DNA of 19,882 bases from Acidimicrobiales bacterium (GTDB lineage Bacteria > Actinomycetota > Acidimicrobiia > Acidimicrobiales > SZUA-35), in NCBI GenBank assembly GCA_024641625.1, contig JAHECQ010000021.1, positions 1 through 19,882 on the forward strand, in the 5' to 3' direction. The notes under the pieces were generated by a model. That model saw only the letters and a program-made list of their open reading frames with translations. It had not been told where the DNA came from and made no database searches. This document shows positions 15,215 to 19,882 of this stretch, piece after piece; within the stretch, counting starts at the first letter, position 1, and every line of letters begins with the position of its first letter. Both the position numbers and the translations under genes were made by a program.

Positions 15215-15556
15215 CCGAAACTGCGTTCGAAAGGAAACGAGATCTCGAGGGACATTTCCCCTGCGTCACCGCCACTGGAGTTGGCTGCAACACCAACTCT
15301 GGGACAACTCGCTGACTGATGCACTGGGTAGCTGAACGGTAAAACGGCATGAGCGGACCTCCGGTCACGGAGCCCCACGACTCCAGTGGAGCGCCTCACG
15401 CCGCCCAGGTCAAGGGCAAGGGCGGATTTCTTGATGTGAAATCCGTGTACCGAGCCCCCAGGCCGACACCCGGCAAGGACGCAAGCGTCATCGCCTGACA
15501 TCGGCTCGGCCAGATCCACCCGGACGGCTCGGGAACTTGGTTCTGGCCGCCCGGCC

Positions 15557-15562
15557 TAGACT
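15557..15562 (+). promoter_or_regulatory. Candidate -10 box of the thiolase gene
   Basis: TAGACT, 47 nt before the ATG. A transcript starting near 15569 would open directly with the 15571-15587 hairpin. No good -35 is present at 17 bp; a TTGGTT lies only 14 bp upstream. Confidence 0.45.
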
Positions 15563-15570
15563 CGGACCAA

Positions 15571-15587
15571 CTCCCGACTGCCGGGAG
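15571..15587 (+). other. 5' leader hairpin of the thiolase mRNA
   Basis: CTCCCG, loop actgc, CGGGAG, a perfect 6-bp stem located between the candidate -10 box and the ribosome site (GAGAAAGG at 15595-15602). It may stabilise the 5' end or modulate initiation. Confidence 0.4.
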
Positions 15588-15609
15588 ACGTTTCGAGAAA
15601 GGTCCTCAC

Positions 15610-16803
15610 ATGGAAGACGCGGTCATCGTTGACGCAGTCCGAACCCCCATGGGCAAGCGCAATGGCAGTCTGTCGGGTTGGCACCCGGCCGATCTGGCCG
15701 CCGAGGTGTTGAAGGCGCTCGCCGAACGCAACAACCTCGATCCATCGACCGTCGACGACGTGATCATGGGGTGCGTCATGCAGGTCGGCGCCCAGGCGGT
15801 CAACGTCGGGCGCAACGCAGTGCTCACCGCCGGCTGGCCCGAAACCGTTCCATCGACCACCATCGACCGCCAGTGCGGTTCGTCGCAGCAGTCAGCCCAC
15901 TTCGCCGCACAGGGCGTGATGGCCGGCGCCTACGACATCGTCATCGCAGCCGGCGTGGAAGTCATGAGCCTGGTTCCGATGGGCGCAACGGTTCTCGACA
16001 CCACGCTCGGCGAGCCCTTCACCGCGGCCATGAACGAACGCTACGCCGAGGACGGGGGCCTGGTACCGCAGGGCATCGGGGCCGAGATGATCGCCGACCG
16101 CTGGAACATCAGCCGCGAAGACCTCGATGCCTACGCACTCCAGAGCCAGCAGCGGGCCGCTCGAGCCCGCGACGAGGGTCGCTATGACGCCGAGATCATT
16201 CCGGTGGCCGAGAAGATCCTCGATCGTGAGAACGGCCGAGTCATTCTCACCGGCGAGATGGTTCGCACCGACGGCGGCATCCGCGAGAGCACCATGGAAA
16301 GCCTCGGTGCGCTCAAGCCGGCGTTCCTTCCCGAGGGCAAGGTGACGGCCGGCAACTCTTCGCAGATCACCGACGGCGCTGCAGCCGTGCTGATCATGAG
16401 CGCCAGCAAGGCACAGGAGCTCGGCCTCAAGCCCCGAGCCCGCTTCCATTCCTTCGCCATCGCCGGCGTCGACCCGGTCACCATGCTCACCGGGCCGATC
16501 CCGGCCACTGCCAAGGTGCTGGCCAAGGCCAGTCTCACCATCGACGACATCGATGTCTTCGAGGTCAACGAGGCCTTCGCCTCGGTCGTGCTGGCGTGGG
16601 AGAAGGAACACCACCCTGACATGGAGCGCGTCAACCCCAACGGCGGCGCCATTGCCCTGGGGCACCCGCTGGGCTGCTCGGGTGCTCGGTTGATGACCAC
16701 CATGCTCAACGAGCTCGAGCGTCGCGGCGGCCGATACGGCCTCCAGACGATGTGCGAGGGCGGCGGCATGGCCAACGCCACCATCATCGAACGACTCGAC
16801 TGA
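15610..16803 (+). CDS. Acetyl-CoA acetyltransferase / 3-ketoacyl-CoA thiolase
   Basis: 397 residues, full thiolase length. The nucleophile is C89 in TIDRQCGSSQQ, the general base H352 is in GHPLGCSGAR, and the second active-site cysteine is C382 in MCEGGGMAN. NEAFAS (320-325) is also intact. The enzyme either condenses two acyl-CoAs or cleaves 3-ketoacyl-CoA in the cytoplasm. The CGSSQQSAHFAAQGVMAGAYD pattern resembles the actinobacterial FadA5/FadA6-like group involved in fatty-acid or steroid side-chain degradation, but the biosynthetic and degradative types cannot be separated by eye. GAGAAAGG 8-15 nt upstream supports ATG 15610. It is followed 16 nt later by a small membrane-protein gene. 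Confidence 0.95.
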   Translation: MEDAVIVDAVRTPMGKRNGSLSGWHPADLAAEVLKALAERNNLDPSTVDDVIMGCVMQVGAQAVNVGRNAVLTAGWPETVPSTTIDRQCGSSQQSAHFAAQGVMAGAYDIVIAAGVEVMSLVPMGATVLDTTLGEPFTAAMNERYAEDGGLVPQGIGAEMIADRWNISREDLDAYALQSQQRAARARDEGRYDAEIIPVAEKILDRENGRVILTGEMVRTDGGIRESTMESLGALKPAFLPEGKVTAGNSSQITDGAAAVLIMSASKAQELGLKPRARFHSFAIAGVDPVTMLTGPIPATAKVLAKASLTIDDIDVFEVNEAFASVVLAWEKEHHPDMERVNPNGGAIALGHPLGCSGARLMTTMLNELERRGGRYGLQTMCEGGGMANATIIERLD

Positions 16804-16819
16804 GATCGGTGGCGAATCG

Positions 16820-17245
16820 GTGAACGACTTCAACCCCACCACCGATTTTCCGGAGGTGATCGACCAGGACGATCGGTCGATCACCTCCACCGCCAAGCAG
16901 CGCGACGGGAACATCCAACGGAAGCGACGGAACGCGTTGGCCGTGGCCTCGCTGGCGACCGTTGCCGGCCTCATCGTGGCCGGTTATCCCTGGCTGCGGG
17001 TGATCGCCGCCGTGGCCATCGCCTATCTGCTGCTGCGCGTCGGCCTCGCCGTTCTCGGATCGTTCGCTCGGCCGATTCCCGAACCCCCACCGCCCGGAGA
17101 GCTGCGCCGGGTCAAGCTCACCTATCGCTGCTCGAGCTGTGGGACCGAGCTGCGCATGACGCTGGCCAACGATCAGGTACCTCAGTCGCCGCGGCATTGC
17201 GCCGACGACATGGAACTCACGACGGCGGTCGAAGACATCCTCTGA
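16820..17245 (+). CDS. Two-TM membrane protein with C-terminal cysteine (zinc-ribbon-like) motif
   Basis: 141 residues. A hydrophilic N-terminus (1-37, ending RKRR) is followed by two adjacent hydrophobic segments (about 38-55 and 58-80), a Pro-rich linker and a small domain with YRC104SSC107GTEL and PRH126C127ADDMEL. The paired C-x2-C and H-C resemble half of a zinc ribbon, so metal binding is plausible. GTG 16820 has GGTGG 7 nt upstream and lies 16 nt after the thiolase stop, so co-transcription is likely. I do not recognise a named family. Confidence 0.75.
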   Translation: MNDFNPTTDFPEVIDQDDRSITSTAKQRDGNIQRKRRNALAVASLATVAGLIVAGYPWLRVIAAVAIAYLLLRVGLAVLGSFARPIPEPPPPGELRRVKLTYRCSSCGTELRMTLANDQVPQSPRHCADDMELTTAVEDIL

Positions 17246-17249
17246 TCGA

Positions 17250-17297
17250 GGTACCGGGTTTCAGCGGTACCGGGTTTCAGCGGTACCGGGTTTCAGC
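17250..17297. repeat. 16-bp tandem repeat, 3 units plus degenerate copy, at the crgA 3' end
   Basis: Three exact units ggtaccgggtttcagc, then a degenerate start of a fourth (ggtactgggtagc). The array fills the gap between the convergent membrane-protein and crgA genes. Read on the minus strand, the first unit contains the last crgA codons and its TGA stop, so the array looks like a duplication of the gene's 3' end. Confidence 0.97.
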
Positions 17298-17583
17298 GGT
17301 ACTGGGTAGCGGTGATGATGCCGGCGAGCACCGAACCAAGACCGCCGAGCAGGTACCAGTTCGACGCCGAGCCCGGGAGGACTTCGAGGTAGTTGAGCAC
17401 GATCACCAGCACTCCAACGGCCAGGAACGCCAGCATCAGTGCAGGAACCCAGCTTGGCGACGGCGAGGGATACTGCTTCTCCTGGGCGACACGTGCCGCG
17501 GCCGGACCGTCGGGCCCAGCCGGAGGCGTGGACATGGTGCCCTTGGGCGTGACGCGGCTCTTGCTCTTGTCGTGACGTGCCAT
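17293..17583 (-). CDS. crgA: Cell division protein CrgA
   Basis: 96 residues. A basic, hydrophilic N-terminus begins MARHDKSKSRVTPKG, as in CrgA proteins, with a longer Pro/Ala/Gly linker than in mycobacteria. Two TM helices follow (about 45-64 and 76-93) with the family-like SWVPALMLAFLAVGVLVIVLNY and NWYLLGGLGSVLAGIITATQYR. CrgA is a small septal membrane protein of actinobacteria that interacts with FtsZ and FtsQ/FtsI-type divisome components. The position next to pabA/trpG and pknB matches the Mycobacterium neighbourhood, which strongly supports the call. ATG 17583 has a TACGCT box 9 nt upstream. The frame is open far upstream (to 18162), but that part is antisense to pabA and lacks similarity. 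Confidence 0.9.
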   Translation of the reverse strand: MARHDKSKSRVTPKGTMSTPPAGPDGPAAARVAQEKQYPSPSPSWVPALMLAFLAVGVLVIVLNYLEVLPGSASNWYLLGGLGSVLAGIITATQYR

Positions 17584-17592
17584 AGCCCGGCC

Positions 17593-17598
17593 AGCGTA
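17593..17598 (-). promoter_or_regulatory. -10 box of crgA
   Basis: TACGCT on the minus strand, 9 nt before the ATG, compatible with a leaderless or 1-3 nt leader transcript. It lies in the 57-bp divergent region shared with pabA. Confidence 0.45.
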
Positions 17599-17628
17599 AT
17601 ACCCCACGGCGGCCCTGGTGCATCCCAC

Positions 17629-17634
17629 TAGGCT
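17629..17634 (+). promoter_or_regulatory. -10 box, leaderless promoter of pabA/trpG
   Basis: TAGGCT, then 6 nt (ttcatc) and the GTG at 17641. No -35 is recognisable at 17-18 bp. Confidence 0.5.
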
Positions 17635-17640
17635 TTCATC

Positions 17641-18228
17641 GTGGCCGATCCCGCCCCCCGCATCCTCGTCATCGACAATTTCGACTCGTTCGTCTACATC
17701 CTGGTTCAGTACCTGGGCGAGCTGGGGGCCGATCCGATCGTCGTTCGCAACAATGCCAGGACCACCGACGAGCTCATCGCTCTCGAACCTGACGGCGTCC
17801 TCATCAGCCCCGGCCCGGGAACGCCCGACGATGCCGGTTGCTCGCTCGAGGCCATCGGCCGCTTTGCCGGCGTGTGTCCCATCCTCGGCGTGTGCCTGGG
17901 GCATCAGGCCATCGGACAGTTCTATGGTGGCGATGTCGTCCGCGCCCCCGAACTGATGCATGGCAAGACGTCCATCATCCGACACCACGACACCGGCGTG
18001 TTCGCCGGACTTCCCAATCCACTCGAGGCGACTCGCTACCACTCGCTCATCGTGCAACGCGACACGATCGGAAGCGTGCTGGAAATCACCGCCGAGACCG
18101 ATGACGGTCTCGTCATGGGTCTGCGTCATCGTGTGCTGGACGTCGAGGGCGTGCAGTTCCACCCCGAGTCGGTGCTGACCATGGCCGGTCGCGAGCTGAT
18201 CACCAATTTCCTCAACCGCTGCCGCTGA
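17641..18228 (+). CDS. pabA: Glutamine amidotransferase subunit of anthranilate/aminodeoxychorismate synthase (class I)
   Basis: 195 residues. It opens with ILVIDNFDSFVYILVQYL, the classic start of TrpG/PabA. The catalytic triad is C85 in GVCLGHQAI, and H174 and E176 in VQFHPESV. SPGPGTPDDAG (56-66) forms the oxyanion region. It supplies ammonia from glutamine to a chorismate-using partner (TrpE or PabB). No such partner is adjacent, as is also the case for the mycobacterial gene in this neighbourhood (trpG/pabA between crgA and pknB). It may therefore serve both folate and tryptophan synthesis, which is inference. The symbol could equally be trpG. A 10-bp hairpin follows the gene. Confidence 0.93.
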   Translation: MADPAPRILVIDNFDSFVYILVQYLGELGADPIVVRNNARTTDELIALEPDGVLISPGPGTPDDAGCSLEAIGRFAGVCPILGVCLGHQAIGQFYGGDVVRAPELMHGKTSIIRHHDTGVFAGLPNPLEATRYHSLIVQRDTIGSVLEITAETDDGLVMGLRHRVLDVEGVQFHPESVLTMAGRELITNFLNRCR

Positions 18229-18239
18229 AGCGGCGGAGG

Positions 18240-18262
18240 CCGGCTCGGTGCGACCGAGCCGG
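18240..18262. terminator. Hairpin between convergent pabA and pknB, probable bidirectional terminator
   Basis: CCGGCTCGGT, loop gcg, ACCGAGCCGG, a perfect 10-bp GC-rich stem in the 44-bp gap between two converging genes. There is no T-tract, as is common in high-GC actinobacteria. A second small stem (CCGCT-ga-AGCGG) overlaps the pabA stop. Confidence 0.75.
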
Positions 18263-18272
18263 ATGTTGTCGG

Positions 18273-19882
18273 TCAGCCGCTGGTCGTGGCAGTGGTCGAG
18301 CTCTGGACCACGGTCGTGGATGTCGAGGTGGTCGTGACGACCTCGACCTTTCGGCCGACGCGAATGACCACTTCGGCGTCCTTCTCGAGCTTGGTGTTCG
18401 CCGCAGGGTCCTGCGAGGTGACCTTGCCATCGTCGGGTGAGCCGGCGGGGACATCGACGAACTCGACCAGCGGGGTGAAGCCCCGATTGATGATTGCCTG
18501 CTCGGCGGCCGCCTGGGTGAGTCCAACGACCGGCGGCACAAGCGCCGTCTCGGGCCCATCCGACACGAACAGGGTGATCTTGCGATCGATCGAAACCGGC
18601 GTGCCCCCAACGGGATCGGTGCGAATGACCAAGCCCTTGGCCACCGTCGCCGACGGCTCGGGTACCACCAGCGGGTTGGGCAGGCCTCGTTGACCGAGCA
18701 GGTTGCTGGCTTCTTGAACCGTGAGACCGGCGAGTTGTGGCACTTCGATCTCGGCCGGACCGGTCGAGACGGTCAACGTGACGAGCGCCTCCGGATTCAC
18801 TTCGCCGGGAAGCGGGTTCATCGAGATCACCGTCCCCTCGGGAACGACATCGCTGGCTTCTCGTTTGTAGTCCACTCGTAGGCCCAACGAGTTCAAGACG
18901 GCGGTGGCATCCTGCTCGGTGCGACCAACGACATCGACCAGCGTCACCGTTTCGGCTGCTTGGCTGACCTTGATGGTCACCGTCGAGTCCTTCTCCGCCT
19001 CCTCACCACCGTTGGGCGTCTGCTCGAACACCTGGTCGACGGGGATCTCGGGCTTCAACTCGAACACGGCGTTGGGCACAAAGCCGGCTTCACGCAGGAT
19101 TCGCTCTGCTGAATCCTTGGTCTCACCCACCACCGCCGGCACCGGGAGCATGATGCCCTGGGCCGCGTCGGTGTTCTCGCGATTCACCTGATTGAAGATG
19201 TAGAACAACAGCCCACCGAGCACCACGATGAGCACGGCCAAGGCGGCAAGGAACATACCGCTACGGCGTGGAGCCTCGTAGTACTCCTCCTCGACTGGGC
19301 CGGTTTCCGAGGCGGCCGCAGCCGATGCCGACATCGCTCGCGTCGGATCGATGACGGCATGGGTGGTGGTCACCGCCGGGGACACCGCGGCAGCAACAGC
19401 CACCGGCGCACCCCCACCGCCGACTCCCAACAACGGCTGGCCTTCGCGGAACCGGCGCAGCTCGGAGCGCAGTTCCTCCGCCGAGGGATAGCGGTCATCA
19501 GGGTTCTTGGCCAGCAATCGGGCGATGATGGCCTCGAGTTGTTTCGGCAGTGCGGGATTGAGCGACGTGGGTCGCGGTGGCGCCTCTTGCACATGCTTGT
19601 AGGCAATGGCAACCGGCGAGTCCCCGATGAAGGGAGGGCGCCCGGTGACCATCTCGAAGAGCACCACCCCCAGGGAGTAGAGGTCGCTGCGCGGATCGAC
19701 CGGCTTGCCTTGAGCTTGCTCCGGAGAGAAATAGGTGGCGGTGCCCATGACCGAACCGGTCTGCGTCAATTCGTCGCCTCCACCGAAGGCGCGTGCAATG
19801 CCGAAATCGGTGACCTTCACCTGGCCCGACGGGTTCACGAGGATGTTGCCACCCTTCACGTCGCGGTGGACGACGCCATTGC
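18273..19882 (-). CDS. pknB: PASTA-domain Ser/Thr protein kinase, C-terminal part (cut by window end)
   Basis: The frame runs off the right edge; about 535 residues are visible. It enters at the catalytic loop NGVVHRDVKGGN, followed by the DFG motif (VTDFGIARAF), an activation segment with two Thr (LTQTGSVMGTATYFSPEQ), DLYSLGVVLFEMVTGRPPF and the end of the kinase domain. A juxtamembrane Ala/acidic linker leads to one TM helix (FLAALAVLIVVLGGLLFYIF), then four extracellular PASTA modules (about 67 residues each, with PxVVG, VPQLAG and VPPVVG starts) and a Thr/Ser-rich tail. PASTA domains bind peptidoglycan fragments; PknB-type kinases phosphorylate wall and division proteins. The neighbourhood crgA-pabA-pknB matches mycobacteria. 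pknA, rodA, pbpA and the phosphatase would be expected beyond the window. Confidence 0.95.
   Translation of the reverse strand, partial: NGVVHRDVKGGNILVNPSGQVKVTDFGIARAFGGGDELTQTGSVMGTATYFSPEQAQGKPVDPRSDLYSLGVVLFEMVTGRPPFIGDSPVAIAYKHVQEAPPRPTSLNPALPKQLEAIIARLLAKNPDDRYPSAEELRSELRRFREGQPLLGVGGGGAPVAVAAAVSPAVTTTHAVIDPTRAMSASAAAASETGPVEEEYYEAPRRSGMFLAALAVLIVVLGGLLFYIFNQVNRENTDAAQGIMLPVPAVVGETKDSAERILREAGFVPNAVFELKPEIPVDQVFEQTPNGGEEAEKDSTVTIKVSQAAETVTLVDVVGRTEQDATAVLNSLGLRVDYKREASDVVPEGTVISMNPLPGEVNPEALVTLTVSTGPAEIEVPQLAGLTVQEASNLLGQRGLPNPLVVPEPSATVAKGLVIRTDPVGGTPVSIDRKITLFVSDGPETALVPPVVGLTQAAAEQAIINRGFTPLVEFVDVPAGSPDDGKVTSQDPAANTKLEKDAEVVIRVGRKVEVVTTTSTSTTVVQSSTTATTSG

Larger units (their letters stand above)
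15215..15609. other. Intergenic region with nested hairpins between the acyltransferase and thiolase genes
   Basis: 395 bp with no supported gene. Possible stems: CTCCG/CGGAG (15359-15363 with 15368-15372); GGATTTC/GAAATCC (15424-15430 with 15438-15444, extendable by two pairs); an outer CCGAGCC/GGCTCGG (15450-15456 with 15503-15509) enclosing CAGGC/GCCTG (15459-15463 with 15493-15497) and GACG-CAAG-CGTC (15478-15489). The stems work on either strand. I do not recognise a known riboswitch, tRNA or other RNA class. It may be a leader of either divergent gene or a small RNA. Confidence 0.45.

Noticed and set aside
15325..15400. tRNA-like D-arm (GTAGCTGAACGGTAAAACG)
   Set aside because: It resembles a D-loop by eye, but no acceptor stem, anticodon stem or GTTCRAnYC T-loop follows at the right spacing.
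15345..15515. c-di-GMP-I (GEMM) riboswitch upstream of the c-di-GMP-related cluster
   Set aside because: Fragments such as GGACGCAAG look suggestive, but the order of conserved blocks and the tetraloop/receptor stems do not fit the consensus.
14980..15519. 179-codon minus-strand frame covering the intergenic hairpins
   Set aside because: It overlaps the acyltransferase gene in another frame, has no recognisable domain, and the intergenic part shows RNA-like stems rather than coding bias.
16182..16974. Minus-strand frames opposite the thiolase
   Set aside because: The thiolase has all catalytic motifs on the plus strand. The antisense frames are by-products of GC-rich codon use.

Overview
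The window reads as a chromosomal segment of a high-GC actinobacterium. Evidence for this is GC-rich coding with many GTG starts, a CrgA-type division protein next to a glutamine amidotransferase (pabA/trpG) and a PASTA-domain Ser/Thr kinase (the same neighbourhood as in Mycobacterium), a probable F420-dependent luciferase-fold oxidoreductase with a [3Fe-4S] ferredoxin, an ArfA/OmpATb-like OmpA protein and a PAC2 protein. An Acidimicrobiia-type lineage is my guess, not something the sequence proves. Fifteen complete protein genes and two genes cut by the window edges account for nearly all of the DNA. No rRNA, tRNA, insertion sequence or CRISPR array was found.

Layout. 1-311 (-): start of a fumarylacetoacetate-hydrolase-family enzyme. 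360-1904 (-): OmpA/BON membrane protein with a long acidic pentapeptide repeat. 2001-3250 (-): two-gene operon, ferredoxin then LLM-family oxidoreductase with an ATGA overlap. 3339-4430 (+): chorismate synthase, of the type more familiar from E. coli than from other actinobacteria. 4431-4732: non-coding, with a CCCAAT hexamer array. 4733-5755 (+): AbiEi-like winged-helix protein with a DUF559 nuclease-like C-terminus. 5835-6833 (-): PAC2 protein with an 18-bp-repeat tail, divergent from an MBL-fold hydrolase (6863-7774, +). 7806-9449 (-): IlvG-like ThDP enzyme, divergent from an atypical crotonase (9558-10361, +).

10378-15214 (-) is the most unusual part. A GNAT/autoinducer-synthase-like acyltransferase is followed by a 1139-residue membrane PAS-PAS-GGDEF-EAL protein (degenerate cyclase motif, intact phosphodiesterase motifs) and a small lipoprotein, all co-directional. 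The acyltransferase gene is visibly poorer in GC than its neighbours. Upstream of it is a 395-bp gap that can fold into several nested hairpins, then a thiolase (15610-16803, +) and a two-helix membrane protein with a cysteine motif (16820-17245, +).

17293-19882 is the conserved division/signalling block: crgA (-), pabA/trpG (+), pknB (-, cut by the window end), with a strong hairpin between the last two.

Two themes cut across genes. First, at least six genes have a TANNNT -10 box 6 to 9 nt upstream of their start codon and no usable Shine-Dalgarno, the signature of leaderless mRNAs. Second, short tandem repeats recur: 15 bp in the OmpA gene, 6 bp after aroC, 18 bp in the PAC2 gene and 16 bp at the crgA 3' end.
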